Shown: piece by piece, positions 15,699 through 24,820 of the stretch
Layout of the letters: each line of letters opens with the position of its first letter
How positions within the stretch are numbered: the first letter of the stretch is position 1
Assembly (NCBI GenBank): GCA_030530205.1
Contig: JAUMVK010000011.1
Location: 26,585 to 90,584, forward strand
Length of the DNA stretch: 64,000 nt
Direction of reading: 5' to 3'
From: RGIG3701 sp030530205
Lineage (GTDB): Bacteria > Planctomycetota > Planctomycetia > Pirellulales > Thermoguttaceae
The notes under the pieces: generated by a model
Databases searched by the model: none
The model's input: only the letters and a program-made list of their open reading frames with translations
Told to the model about the DNA's origin: nothing
Translations under genes and position numbers: made by a program

Positions 15699-16877
15699 TC
15701 AGTTGTCAAGCATCTGTTTGCAAATTTTGCTGCATTCCCAAAGCATTCTCGGCAGGTGGAAGCACCCCTTGAAGATGTTCCCCTTTTGCGTTGAGGAGAT
15801 GGTGCCGTCGCGGTGGAGGTAGCCGAACCAGTCGCCGTACTCGCGGTCCGTAAAGTGCTCAAACGCCCAGTCGTGGACCTGCTTGTGCATGTCGGCGTAC
15901 TTTTCATCGCCGGTAAGCTGGCACGCCAGCAGCGTCGCGATGATCGTTTCATTGTGGTTCCACCAGAACTTCATGTCGTGCCAGTACTCGACGGACGGTT
16001 TGTCGTACACGTCGCGGAAATAGAGCATCCCGCCGTACTCTTTGTCCCAGCCGCGCTCCCACATCCAGTCGAGAATGTCGAGGCCGGTCTGGATGTAGTC
16101 CTGCCGGTTCCGCCGTTTTCCTTCGTCCATGATGAACCACGCGCCTTCAATGGCGTGCCCCGGGTTGAGCGTCCGCCCCTCGCACGAGTCCACGATGTCG
16201 CCGTTCGGCGCGACGCACTCCATGACGCACCGAATCTCCGGTTTCATAAAGTACTTCTGGATTTTCTCGATGCACTCGTCGATCTTCGCGTCGGCGCCCT
16301 CCAGCTGGATGGAATCCCGAAGCTGCTGGATCGTCGCGATGAGTATCGCGTAGTAGCCCAGCCCGATCATGGGGCGGACATCGGTGAACTTGGGCGGGTT
16401 CGGCACGTGGTTGGCGAAAATGTTGTAGCACTTGAGCGCCAGTTCCTTCGCGTGCTCGGAGCCGTCCGCCTTGGCCAGCTCGCCGAAGGAGATCGCCCCG
16501 AACGACTCGCTGAACGCGTAGCGGCGTTTGCGGATCGGGCGGCCGTCGCGGGTGAGCTGGAAGAACATCCGCCCGTCCTCGTCGAAGGCGTATTTCTCGA
16601 CGAATTCGAGCGTCTGCCGGCACTCTTCGAGCCAGACGGGGTTTTTCGCCGACGTCTCGCAGTTGTTGTACAGATGCCCCATCACCCAGGCGAAACGGCC
16701 CTGCTGCCAGACGCCCTTGTCGGTGTCGAAGAGGTTGCCCTGCTGGTCCACGCAGGTCATGATCCCGCCCTGTTCGTGGTCCACGGCATGGTTGAGCCAG
16801 AATGGAATGGAGTCGTTAAACAGCGTGTTGGTGTAAAGCTGATACAGTTCGTTGATTTGATCTTTTGTATAAGTCAT
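15699..16877 (-). CDS. AGE-family epimerase (N-acylglucosamine 2-epimerase)
   Basis: 392 residues, the normal length of the AGE/RenBP family, an (alpha/alpha)6 barrel. Characteristic blocks are WQQGRFAWVMGHLYN, NPGHAIEGAWFIMDEG (active-site histidine) and KFWWNHNETIIATLLA. In this context it most likely converts N-acetylmannosamine, made by the neighbouring lyase, to N-acetylglucosamine, as NanE-II does in Bacteroides-type NanLET pathways. It starts at an ATG 18 bases before a minus-strand repeat array (16892-17046) that separates it from the lyase. Both antisense frames over it are shadows. Confidence 0.88.
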   Translation of the reverse strand: MTYTKDQINELYQLYTNTLFNDSIPFWLNHAVDHEQGGIMTCVDQQGNLFDTDKGVWQQGRFAWVMGHLYNNCETSAKNPVWLEECRQTLEFVEKYAFDEDGRMFFQLTRDGRPIRKRRYAFSESFGAISFGELAKADGSEHAKELALKCYNIFANHVPNPPKFTDVRPMIGLGYYAILIATIQQLRDSIQLEGADAKIDECIEKIQKYFMKPEIRCVMECVAPNGDIVDSCEGRTLNPGHAIEGAWFIMDEGKRRNRQDYIQTGLDILDWMWERGWDKEYGGMLYFRDVYDKPSVEYWHDMKFWWNHNETIIATLLACQLTGDEKYADMHKQVHDWAFEHFTDREYGDWFGYLHRDGTISSTQKGNIFKGCFHLPRMLWECSKICKQMLDN

Positions 16878-16891
16878 GGCGATTCATTAAG

Positions 16892-17046
16892 TTAGGAGTT
16901 AGGAGCGAGGAGTTAGGAGTTGGAAATGGAAGGCGGTAATGAAGGCCGCAAGGCCGGAATTACGCGCCTTTCAAGGGTTGAAGTCTTTCTGCAAGCCGCG
17001 TTGCGCGAAGCGTCAACTTCTAACTCCTAACTCCTAACTCCTCACT
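16892..17046. repeat. Inverted arrays of GTTAGGAG-type repeats
   Basis: Left array 16892-16920 has the unit GTTAGGA repeated three to four times, once as GCGAGGA. Right array 17016-17046 has the complementary unit CTAACTC three times. They flank a GC-rich core of about 95 bases with no gene. The design equals 5124-5252 but with a different unit, and it occupies the gap between the lyase and the epimerase. Confidence 0.75.
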
Positions 17047-17051
17047 ATTTT

Positions 17052-17948
17052 TTACGGTTCGATCACTCCGAGCGCTTCGATCCGCGCCAGAATGTCCTTC
17101 TTGCCTTCCGGGGAGATGGACTTGAGCGGGAGACGGACGTCGCCCAGATCCAGACCGTGCGCGGCCATCATGACCTTGCCGGCCGCCACGCCGCCGTACT
17201 GGACGAGAATGTCCACCACCTGGCAGACTTTCCGCATGGAGGCCTGCACCGCGTCGAAATCGCCGGCTTTCAGGTCACGGACGATTTTCAGGTACGTCGG
17301 GGCCATGTAGTTGTACGTGCTGCCGATTGCTGATTTCGCACCCAAGGCCACCGCGCCGGCAAAGAATTCATCGACGCCGAACGTGATGTCGTACTTGCCG
17401 TCCAGTGCCGCCATGCAGTTCTGGTACTCGTACAGGTCCACGCTGTTGAACTTGATTCCTGCCAGCTGCGGCATACGCTTGTCTGCGCATTCGAGGAACT
17501 TGACCATCGGCAGGCTGATCCCGGACATGCCGGTGTGGTAGTAGTAGAACGGGAGGTCCGGCGCGGTTTTGACCGCTTCGATGCAGTAATCGACGAGCGT
17601 CTCGACGTTGCCCGGCTTGAAGTAGTTGGCGGGCACGACGCTCACCGCATCGCAGCCGACTTTCTGGGCGTGGGCCGCCAGTTCCTGAACGTCTGGCAGA
17701 GCCAGCGCGCCAACGTGGGCGATGATCGTCAGTTTCCCCTTGGCGGCTTTGACCCACTCGGCCATGACGGTTTTGCGTTCCTCGACGGAGCAGGAAATTC
17801 CCTCGCCGGTCGATCCGCAAATATAGACGCCCATGACGCCCTGACGCTGAAGCATCTCGGCCTGTGCGCCGATGCATCCGTAATTGACGCTTCCGTCGGC
17901 GTTGAAGGCCGTATGCGTTGCCGCGATAAGTCCCGATAATTTTTTCAT
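17052..17948 (-). CDS. nanA: N-acetylneuraminate lyase (DapA/NanA family)
   Basis: 298 residues from the ATG at 17946-17948, preceded by AAAGGAG; the TTG six codons upstream is rejected. Class I aldolase TIM barrel: YICGSTGEGIS (substrate carboxylate loop GSTGE), PFYYYHTGMSG (catalytic tyrosine) and LAGIKFNSVDLYEYQ (Schiff-base lysine followed by the FNSVDL pattern typical of sialic acid lyases). It would cleave N-acetylneuraminate to N-acetylmannosamine and pyruvate. It follows the transporter gene by 30 bases and precedes the epimerase, a complete uptake-to-amino-sugar route. The NanA assignment rests on motif plus context; other DapA-family aldolases remain possible. Confidence 0.85.
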   Translation of the reverse strand: MKKLSGLIAATHTAFNADGSVNYGCIGAQAEMLQRQGVMGVYICGSTGEGISCSVEERKTVMAEWVKAAKGKLTIIAHVGALALPDVQELAAHAQKVGCDAVSVVPANYFKPGNVETLVDYCIEAVKTAPDLPFYYYHTGMSGISLPMVKFLECADKRMPQLAGIKFNSVDLYEYQNCMAALDGKYDITFGVDEFFAGAVALGAKSAIGSTYNYMAPTYLKIVRDLKAGDFDAVQASMRKVCQVVDILVQYGGVAAGKVMMAAHGLDLGDVRLPLKSISPEGKKDILARIEALGVIEP

Positions 17949-17978
17949 ATTGATTACTCCTTTCAAGTGGTTAAAATT

Positions 17979-20726
17979 CTAATCGACCTCTTCCGGCACG
18001 TATTTCCACGTCAGACCGTCCAGCTGATCCATCGTCGGCCGGCCGGTCAAGAGGGAAACGACGTACCCGACCACCACGCACGCCAGCAGTCCCGCGACGC
18101 TGTAAAGCAGGAAGTGCGGCTTGACCGGCACGACGTTCGTATAGATCAAAACGATGTTGACGATGTAGGACGCCGCCAGCCCGGCAACCGCGCCCGCCCC
18201 GTTGATCCTCGGGATGAAAAGGCCCATGACGAAGAGCCCCGCCAGCCCGCTGGTCAGGATCCCGATGACTTTCTGGAACTCCATAAACAGGGATTTGATG
18301 TCGATCGTCGCGATGAGCAAAGCGAAGGCGATCGCGGCCGTCCCGAAGATGAACGACGCCCATTTGGCGACCTTGAACGCCTTGACCTTGTCGTTGCTGA
18401 TGAACCGGCAGTAGAAGTCGGACATAAACGCCGTGGACGCCGAGTTGAAGTTCGCGGAGAGCGTGGACATTGCCGCAGCAAAAATGGCGGCAATGAGCAG
18501 GCCCGAAACGCCCGTCGGCAGGCTCGAAACGATGTACGTCGGGAAGACCGCATCGTTCTGGTACATCGACCAGTCAAACGAGCCGGCGTTCGATTTGTAG
18601 TACGCGTAGAGCGTCGTCCCGATGAAGTAGAACAGCGTGCAGCTCATCACCGACAGGATCCCGTTGAACCAGATCGAACGGGCGGCCGCCTTTTCGTCTT
18701 TGGTGGTCATGTACTTTTGAACGATCGTTTGGTCGGACGTGTAGGAACTGAGGTTGATGGCGATCCCGCCGATAAACGTCACCCAAAAGACGGGCTCCAC
18801 CAGGGACCAGCTAAAGTCGAACGCGTGAAATTTCTGATTGGCCATCGCCAGCTGGAACACGCCGGACACGCCGCCGTCGGTTCCCATGATCATCATCGTA
18901 ACGGCAATCAGGGCGCCGCCGACCAGAACCACCGCCTGGATGAATTCCGACCAGATTACCGCGCTCACGCCGCCGATGGTCGAGTAGATCACCGTCACCG
19001 CCCCCACCAGGACGATGGAGACGAAGAGGTTCATGCCGACGATCACCGAAAGGGCCAGCGCTGGCAGGTACACGACGATCGCCGAACGCACGATCATGAA
19101 AATGATAAACGCCGCGGAAGCGAAAACTCGGGAGAAAACGTTAAAACGCTTTTCCAGGTACTCGTAAGCCGATGTGATCTTCAGCCTCCGATAGAACGGC
19201 AAATACAGGTAAACGACGATCGGAGCGAGAATGAAGATCGCGAACGTCATCGGGTACATCCACCACGAAGAACTGAACGTCATGGCGGGGATCGTCATGT
19301 ACGTAATGGACGAGAGCATCGCGGCAAAGATCGCCACGCCGTTGACCCACCACGGAATCCGGCCGCCGCCTTTGCAGTAGTCGTCGATCCCCTTGTTTTT
19401 CCGCATGAAGAAGTACCCAAAGGGAAGCATCAGGCCCAGGTACACTAAAAAGACGGTCCAGTTTACGGTCCCGAACCTCCGGTCAAGCGCCAGATTGAGG
19501 ACCTGCAGACCCGCCCAGCGCTGCGCCGGTTTGACTTCCCCGCCGACGACCATGAGCTGATTGCTGAAGTTCATCACCGCCGCGCCGCAGACGGGCGTGG
19601 GGATCGTCACGTTCCCCTTTTCGAAAAACGTTCCTTCTTCGATGACCGTATGGTAAACGAACATCCGTTTTTCCCAGTTGAACGACTCAGGCGTCCGGGC
19701 GTAGTACTGGGTCAAATATTCGTCTTTCTCAGGCCCGGAAAGCGTGTTGAGCTTTTCGTTCACTTCCGTCCAGACGTCGGCGTTGACGCCGCCGACGAGG
19801 AGGATCGACTCGGAGCCAACGACGACTGCCGTGGAACCGATCGAGCAAAAGCGCTCGCCCTTGTATTCGAGGTCCGCCAGGCGGGTCCATTTGACCTTCA
19901 GCGTCCCCGCGTCGTCCCGATCCGGCTGCATTTTCCAGACGTCGTACAGAGGTTTTCCGTTCGCGCCCTCCGCTTTGTCGTATCCGCCAAAAACGAACAG
20001 GGAAGCGTTGTCGTGGATCGTATCAAGATTGGAAATCCGAACCGCGCCGGCCGGCTGGGAACGCACGACGCCGTTTTGCACGTCGTCCGGAATGCCGTCC
20101 AGCTCGACCCATTTCCCCCCATCCAGAGCAAACAGTTTCCCGCTGGCGAAAACGTAAGGGACCTTCCCGATCGCACCACCGCAGCCCATCGAACACGGGG
20201 CGGGCAGATCCGGCCCGGACGTCAGCTCGACCGAATCGGTCTGGGCGTTGAAAACGGCTTTCCAGACTTTGACCGACTCGCCGTTTTCATTCGCGCCGCC
20301 GCAGAGCAGCAAATACGAATCGAACGCCACCGTGACTCCTTCCGCGACCGGCTCAGGAAGTCCCTCGGGCGATTCCTTGCCATCGACAAAAACCCGCACC
20401 GGTTTCGCTTTCCAGACGGTTTTCCCGTCCGCGGTTTCCTGAACGAGCCGGGAAACGGTCCGGGCGTAACACTTTTTTCCGCCGTCCGCGACAGGAGCGT
20501 CAAAATACGAACCGCCAAAGGTCAGCGCGACCTTCTGAAGGTCACCCGGGGCGGCGTTCGTCTTGCCAACGACCCCGAAAAATGGCCGTGCGACCGCTTG
20601 AGGCAGAACATCCGACTGTGTTACCCATTGCAAACTGGCGTTGTTCTCAAGTCCCTTCGCTGAAAATGAGGTAAAAAATAGAATCGCGACAATAGCCGCA
20701 GTGTAAATGATGTGTCTAATGTTCAT
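17979..20726 (-). CDS. Mutarotase-sodium/solute symporter fusion (sialic acid uptake)
   Basis: 915 residues if begun at the ATG at 20724-20726; no good ribosome site marks the start, and the longer frame from 20783 would need TTG. After a signal peptide, residues about 25-400 are kelch-like blades of the cyclically permuted mutarotase family (YjhT/NanM; for example LFVFGGYDKAEGANG, LLVGGVNADVW). Residues about 410-915 form a sodium:solute symporter with some 13 membrane helices (GGRIPWWVNGVAIFAAMLS, SAYEYLEKRFNVFSRVFAS, AAMSTLSANFNSASTAFMSD). NanM sets sialic acid anomers and the symporter imports the sugar. This fused architecture occurs in sialic-acid clusters of planctomycetes and Bacteroidetes. 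It is the first gene of the operon. Confidence 0.88.
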   Translation of the reverse strand: MNIRHIIYTAAIVAILFFTSFSAKGLENNASLQWVTQSDVLPQAVARPFFGVVGKTNAAPGDLQKVALTFGGSYFDAPVADGGKKCYARTVSRLVQETADGKTVWKAKPVRVFVDGKESPEGLPEPVAEGVTVAFDSYLLLCGGANENGESVKVWKAVFNAQTDSVELTSGPDLPAPCSMGCGGAIGKVPYVFASGKLFALDGGKWVELDGIPDDVQNGVVRSQPAGAVRISNLDTIHDNASLFVFGGYDKAEGANGKPLYDVWKMQPDRDDAGTLKVKWTRLADLEYKGERFCSIGSTAVVVGSESILLVGGVNADVWTEVNEKLNTLSGPEKDEYLTQYYARTPESFNWEKRMFVYHTVIEEGTFFEKGNVTIPTPVCGAAVMNFSNQLMVVGGEVKPAQRWAGLQVLNLALDRRFGTVNWTVFLVYLGLMLPFGYFFMRKNKGIDDYCKGGGRIPWWVNGVAIFAAMLSSITYMTIPAMTFSSSWWMYPMTFAIFILAPIVVYLYLPFYRRLKITSAYEYLEKRFNVFSRVFASAAFIIFMIVRSAIVVYLPALALSVIVGMNLFVSIVLVGAVTVIYSTIGGVSAVIWSEFIQAVVLVGGALIAVTMMIMGTDGGVSGVFQLAMANQKFHAFDFSWSLVEPVFWVTFIGGIAINLSSYTSDQTIVQKYMTTKDEKAAARSIWFNGILSVMSCTLFYFIGTTLYAYYKSNAGSFDWSMYQNDAVFPTYIVSSLPTGVSGLLIAAIFAAAMSTLSANFNSASTAFMSDFYCRFISNDKVKAFKVAKWASFIFGTAAIAFALLIATIDIKSLFMEFQKVIGILTSGLAGLFVMGLFIPRINGAGAVAGLAASYIVNIVLIYTNVVPVKPHFLLYSVAGLLACVVVGYVVSLLTGRPTMDQLDGLTWKYVPEEVD

Positions 20727-20935
20727 TGCATCGTCGTTTTCAAATGCGGAAATGATCGTAAGGAACGTTACAGGCACCGTCAAACATTTCTCTAATATCT
20801 CTTTTTATACTAACATACTATTTTACACTACCTTCAAAACTACACAAGAGGGGCCACTACAATAATTAAGGAAGTTCACGAAAACTTACGAGGCTTTTTC
20901 ATTTTAACCACCCAATAACCGTTTGTAATTCCGGT

Positions 20936-21075
20936 TCATCCGACAAGTGCGTACCGACACCTTTTAATCCCCAGGATTTTTAGCTTGAAGTATTCTCCAT
21001 CGCGAAAACCATAAGCCTGACGTTTCATCGTCTTGATCTTGTTGTTCAGTCCTTCCAATGGACCGGTGGAGGAAG
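20936..21075 (-). pseudogene. ISL3-type transposase C-terminal remnant
   Basis: Reading the minus strand to the TGA at 20936-20938 gives TGPLEGLNNKIKTMKRQAYG, then FRDGEYFKLKILGIKRC and the end YALVG. This is the conserved C-terminus of ISL3-family transposases. The N-terminal catalytic part is missing. The gap 20727-21529 otherwise contains only AT-rich sequence and the inverted repeat at 21462-21510. Confidence 0.82.
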
Positions 21076-21461
21076 AAGAGAACCTGGAGGATGTTTTGGC
21101 TCGGGAGTGGCCCAAATCTCGTCGTAAAAGAAATTTCAGACCCTATCGCCGCAGATGGAAGCGGTAGTTTTTTTTGTGTTTTTTTTCAGAAAAGGCCAAG
21201 CCATTGATCCGGTTTGGCCGCAACTTAAAACTCTGATATTTTAAGATTATTGTACGTGCCAACTCGCGTATCTAGGCCAGACACCAGCATTCTATAAAGC
21301 GTTTCTTTATTACTATGCCGTAATAAAGTTGGTGGAAGCCTGTGTTATGTCTACGAGTATAGCCTTTTATTGCCAAAGAAGAATCGGGGTTTGGTAGCAT
21401 TCTCCTTATTTCTTTTTAACTTTCTGATTTTGGATTTACCTATATAGGTCAAGTGTAAGCG

Positions 21462-21510
21462 AAAAGTAGACACCAAATGACGAAAATATTACACTCAACT
21501 GTCTACTTTT
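21462..21510. repeat. 11-bp inverted repeat upstream of mobile genes
   Basis: AAAAGTAGACA (21462-21472) is repeated as its exact complement TGTCTACTTTT (21500-21510) with a 27-base spacer, 20 bases before the ATG at 21530. It could be an operator, a hairpin, or IS end sequences brought together by deletion. Confidence 0.6.
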
Positions 21511-21529
21511 CCCATTATTCATTGAAATT

Positions 21530-21898
21530 ATGGTCAATTCACGCGAAAAAGGAGCCAGGGCCGAACGGGAACTGGCAGGGAAACTGAGAGAACTGCTCGG
21601 AGTTGAGGCTCGGCGCGGACAGCAGTTTTGCGGAGCGAATGGGGACGCGGACGTCGTCGGGATCCCCGGCGTTCACATCGAAGCCAAGATGGTTGAGAAA
21701 CTCAACCTGGAGCTGGCGATGGATCAGTCCAGGCGAGACGCGCGACCGGGGGAGATCCCCGTCGTGATCCACCGCCGAAAACGGAAGCCGTGGCTCGTGA
21801 CGGTCCCGCTGGAGGAGCTGAAGGAATTCTGCCGGATCGTGGTGGATGCGCAAAAATCTCAGGAGGAAGGGTTGACTTTTCGAAAGGAGAGAGTATAA
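21530..21898 (+). CDS. Phage-type PD-(D/E)XK resolvase/endonuclease
   Basis: 122 residues. The pattern GARAERELAGKLRELLG, then GDADVVGIPGVHIEAKMVEK, is that of small Holliday-junction-resolvase-like nucleases carried by phages and mobile elements. The Asp of DADVV and the Glu-Ala-Lys of IEAK form the D...ExK catalytic site. No obvious Shine-Dalgarno precedes the ATG. The stop overlaps the next start (TAATG), so the two genes are coupled. GC content is high here and drops sharply in the next genes, which suggests patchwork origin. Confidence 0.7.
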   Translation: MVNSREKGARAERELAGKLRELLGVEARRGQQFCGANGDADVVGIPGVHIEAKMVEKLNLELAMDQSRRDARPGEIPVVIHRRKRKPWLVTVPLEELKEFCRIVVDAQKSQEEGLTFRKERV

Positions 21899-22362
21899 TG
21901 GGAAGCAGTAAAGATATTGACCGGGTGCATGGAGGATTTCATATTCAGAAGTATGTGTCCAAAGAAACCATTGCCGGAATTAAAGTCATTCAGAAAAAAG
22001 ATGTATACAAAACTGGAAGGAGTGAAGACGCTCCGGCACATTCCAATACATCCACAGCCTATTTTTCAATCAATGGAGAAACTGGCCGTGTACTTTCCCT
22101 GAAAATTTATGAAAATCGGGATTCCGTGATGGAATTTCACATGCACGAAACAGGAGAAAGGAATAAAGAAGGGACAGTTCATTATCATATTTACAGAAAA
22201 AATAAAGATGGCAAAATTGAACGAGACGATAAAGAACGCCGTCTGACTCCTGAGCTTGAACTTAAATATGGACCGTTAATGCAAGCGGCTTATGAACGAA
22301 ATATAAGCCTTGGATTGGGAGGAAATCCGCCCAATTATGATTTCATTGAAAAGGATAAATAA
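21898..22362 (+). CDS. Hypothetical protein, AT-rich, toxin-cluster-like
   Basis: 154 residues from the ATG at 21898, which overlaps the previous stop and has AAGGAGAG upstream. The longer frame from 21790 overlaps the nuclease gene and is rejected for its start. I do not recognise the family. Visible features are charged and soluble, with histidine-rich segments MEFHMHETGERN and VHYHIYRKNKDGK and no membrane segment. It lies in a run of small, low-GC genes (21898-23544) of the type found in phage or plasmid cargo. A polymorphic-toxin or phage role is possible but unproven. Confidence 0.55.
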   Translation: MGSSKDIDRVHGGFHIQKYVSKETIAGIKVIQKKDVYKTGRSEDAPAHSNTSTAYFSINGETGRVLSLKIYENRDSVMEFHMHETGERNKEGTVHYHIYRKNKDGKIERDDKERRLTPELELKYGPLMQAAYERNISLGLGGNPPNYDFIEKDK

Positions 22363-22363
22363 A

Positions 22364-22699
22364 ATGGAAGACAAACTGATAAGCAGAATTCCAGGTTCCA
22401 AGATTGGACTTGAGGAAGATGATCCGAACTTTGCACCTATTGACAATCTTTTGTATTGGCTGGATTATGGCGGATTTGAGCGATGCCAATTCAAATATAA
22501 AGGAGTTTGGTATGTAATTCATTGTGATGCTTGGGAAGGTGGCAGGGATTATTATTTCGCAACGACCAAAAATGAAGGCAATCCACTGATGGAATCTAAA
22601 AGCGTTTGGGAAATTTTGGATTCTCCATTGCTTCCAGATGGGAAAACTCCGCGGCAAGCTCTTTGCGAAGTATCCTTCGATGAATATCAAAATATTTGA
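22364..22699 (+). CDS. Hypothetical small acidic protein
   Basis: 111 residues from the ATG at 22364, one base after the previous stop, with AAAAGGAT upstream. It is acidic (MEDKLISRIPGSKIGLEEDD, later FATTKNEGNPLMES). Compactness, acidity and position after another small gene resemble an immunity protein following a toxin, but there is no family motif that I can name. Low GC like its neighbours. Confidence 0.55.
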   Translation: MEDKLISRIPGSKIGLEEDDPNFAPIDNLLYWLDYGGFERCQFKYKGVWYVIHCDAWEGGRDYYFATTKNEGNPLMESKSVWEILDSPLLPDGKTPRQALCEVSFDEYQNI

Positions 22700-22701
22700 A
22701 A

Positions 22702-23544
22702 ATGAACTATTCGGCAAAACGAACTGCAAAAATTTACAATTACTCCCTATTCGACCCTTTGAGTACAGAAGGTTTATTTGACATTCCACGGCTTCAAAGG
22801 GTCAATGTAGTTCCAGAAGTTATTATTCCTTTTAACTACGCCCTATCCTTTCAAGGGGATATGGGAAAGACGGGGGTGCATTTCTTTATTGATGATTATC
22901 AGTTTGAAAGAATATGGCACCAACCAGAAAAATACCTGAATGTTCTTCGGAAATTTCAATGTGTTTTTACTCCGGACTGGTCTATGTATCTTGATTTTCC
23001 GGCAGCGGCTCTTTTGTGGAATCACTACCGGAAACAGGTGATTGGGCAGTTTTTCCAAAATAATCAAATTCAAGTTGTTCCTACTGTAGGTTGGGGATTT
23101 CCAAATTCGTATTCTTTTTGTTTTCAAGGAATTCCAACACATGGAACCATCGCGGTTTCTACAATGGTTGGAAAATCAAATGTTTATCGAAAAATCTGGC
23201 AAGATGGAATGACAGAGACAGTTCGAAGACTGAAGCCAGAGCAGATCCTCGCGTACGGTCAGCCGATCGAGTTCGACCCGGCCGGTGCGGAAGTCGTGTG
23301 GTTTCGGTCCGAGCATCTCGACCGGATGCGGAAAATCAAGAGAAAAGGGAATGGGCCGCGGACGAATTTCCTGGTTCAGAATCCACGGCTGGTGTATTAC
23401 GTCGCGAATATGATGGGGATCCAGGAAGGACCCGACGGGAGCGGACCGCCTCTCAGAACTCCACAAACCGCCGCGTTTTTTTCACCACTTCCGCCGTCTG
23501 TCCTTCCTGGAAATCCGGCCTCCATCTGCAAGACGCGCTCTTGA
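22702..23544 (+). CDS. DUF4417-family protein with altered C-terminus
   Basis: 280 residues from the ATG at 22702; a TTG two codons earlier is less likely. The core matches DUF4417 proteins of phages and plasmids: CVFTPDWSMYLDFPAAALLW, then VVPTVGWGFPNSYSF and GTIAVSTMVGK. Function unknown. After about residue 245 the sequence turns into low-complexity proline/serine-rich residues (PLPPSVLPGNPAS), and this stretch lies antisense to the 3' end of the tape-measure gene at 23453-24211. I read this as loss of the native stop at a deletion junction near 23.45 kb. The first 170 residues are AT-rich and the rest GC-rich, a second sign of mosaicism. Confidence 0.72.
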   Translation: MNYSAKRTAKIYNYSLFDPLSTEGLFDIPRLQRVNVVPEVIIPFNYALSFQGDMGKTGVHFFIDDYQFERIWHQPEKYLNVLRKFQCVFTPDWSMYLDFPAAALLWNHYRKQVIGQFFQNNQIQVVPTVGWGFPNSYSFCFQGIPTHGTIAVSTMVGKSNVYRKIWQDGMTETVRRLKPEQILAYGQPIEFDPAGAEVVWFRSEHLDRMRKIKRKGNGPRTNFLVQNPRLVYYVANMMGIQEGPDGSGPPLRTPQTAAFFSPLPPSVLPGNPASICKTRS

Positions 23545-24211
23545 CTCCTGACTCACTTGGTACCGCGCCGATGTCTTTCCCCTCGGCCATGAGTTTTTTG
23601 ATGCCTTCACTGCCTTCCTGGAAGAATGGCAAAAGTTTAAAGCCCGCTTCGCCGAAAAGCTCCATAGCGACACGGGTTTGCTCAGATTTGTCACCGATTG
23701 CTTGGATGTGATCTGCGAGTTTCATGATTTGGTCTTCATTAGACAGTCCAGCAAAGTCTTCTGTACTCAAACCAATCTTCCCCAATTTGCCGATTGCACC
23801 AGTATCTCCCATTTGGGCTGCGCCTAATTGGTTTTGAAAAGCCTTAATACCTTCTGTTAGAATCTCGAAATTCGCTCCACACTGTTCAGCTGCGAATTTT
23901 AAACCTCCTAAGGACTCCACACCAATTCCAATTCTTTGTGAAGTTTTGGAAATTTGGTCGCCAAGGGCCACGAACCCATTGACAGCGTTCGAGAGTGGAG
24001 TTATAATATAATTTGTCAGGATTAAGTGGAATGCCTTAATAGAAGTGGCAGCTGCAGTTATTACAGAAGAATATTCAACCCAACTGTTTTCACTTTTTTT
24101 GAGGGTACCACTTAAAGTGTTAAAACCTGTCTCAAGTTTGCGTAGTTCCTGCGTTGCAGTTGTAATGGCGTTTGTATTCGCAGTAATTGCAATGTGTAAT
24201 TCTTCTGACAT
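23453..24211 (-). pseudogene. Truncated phage tail tape-measure protein
   Basis: 252 residues from the ATG at 24209-24211. The N-terminal region shows the pattern of tape-measure proteins: coiled segments (TNTNAITTATQELRKLETG) followed by GFVALGDQISKTSQRIGIGV, LKFAAEQCGANFEIL and MELFGEAGFKLLPFFQEG. Real tape-measure proteins run to 600-1500 residues. This one stops soon after GKDIGAVPSESG and then reads into unrelated sequence, so it is a 3'-truncated prophage remnant. It is convergent with, and overlaps by 92 bases, the DUF4417 gene. Confidence 0.78.
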
Positions 24212-24222
24212 GGGAGTCACCA

Positions 24223-24546
24223 ATGCGTAAAGAGTATCGAACTTTTACAAAACACAGTCCACTGCACTTTGATACTATTCATCGCGAAATAACTTATGAT
24301 AACAACGGGAATATTGTGGATGTTCAGGACCGTAATCTTTCCGAGGAGTTTCGGAAAGAAATAAGGAGCCAGGACAAAGCCCAAAAGGAAATCCAAAGGA
24401 AAAAACAAATTAAAAACAGCAAGGAAATATGGAAAAACATGTCAAAAGCGGATAAACAGTTAGTTTATTTCGGCTATACATGTCTTTTCATTGCCTTTTT
24501 AATTGTCATTTTCCTGTTTATTTATGACTCGTGTGTTCCTGGTTGA
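24223..24546 (+). CDS. Small single-pass membrane protein
   Basis: 107 residues from the ATG at 24223, preceded by GGGAG. The N-terminal 70 residues are charged (EFRKEIRSQDKAQKEIQRK), followed by one C-terminal membrane helix (LVYFGYTCLFIAFLIVIFLF). It lies on the opposite strand between two prophage remnants, and a clear intrinsic terminator follows it. It may be a moron-type cargo gene. No family recognised. Confidence 0.6.
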   Translation: MRKEYRTFTKHSPLHFDTIHREITYDNNGNIVDVQDRNLSEEFRKEIRSQDKAQKEIQRKKQIKNSKEIWKNMSKADKQLVYFGYTCLFIAFLIVIFLFIYDSCVPG

Positions 24547-24820
24547 AAAAATTTGCGGCAAACGCTTTACATTCCGCATGGTTGGCCATGCGGATGTTTT
24601 TTTGCTGATGGCAGTAGGGGAAGTCGGAGACTTTTAAGGCTCCGGATTTCCCGCGCCAGGTGTTGGCGATCAGGCAGGTCGAAACGGCTGTCCGGTACCA
24701 TTCCTGTTTGCGTCTGCCTTCTGCCATTTGAGCCAGGTCCCGAAGCGAAAACGGGGCCGGGTTCAGGCCGATTTCTCCAGCGTACTCCCGGATGAGACGC
24801 CAAGTTGAGCCGTGCTCCGG
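24518..24820 (-). pseudogene. Phage tail-assembly-chaperone-like remnant
   Basis: Reading the minus strand gives LIREYAGEIGLNPAPFSLRD, then LAQMAEGRRKQEWYRTA. This resembles short tail-assembly proteins encoded just upstream of the tape measure, the same order as here. No start codon with a ribosome site is evident at the beginning of this frame; the frame continues upstream into a different reading of 24763-25053. I call it a decayed prophage gene. Confidence 0.5.
24574..24602 (+). terminator. Intrinsic terminator of the small membrane gene
   Basis: CCGCATGG-TTGG-CCATGCGG (24574-24593) is a perfect 8-bp stem, followed after AT by a G and eight T. It is 27 bases after the stop codon at 24544-24546. 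Confidence 0.8.
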
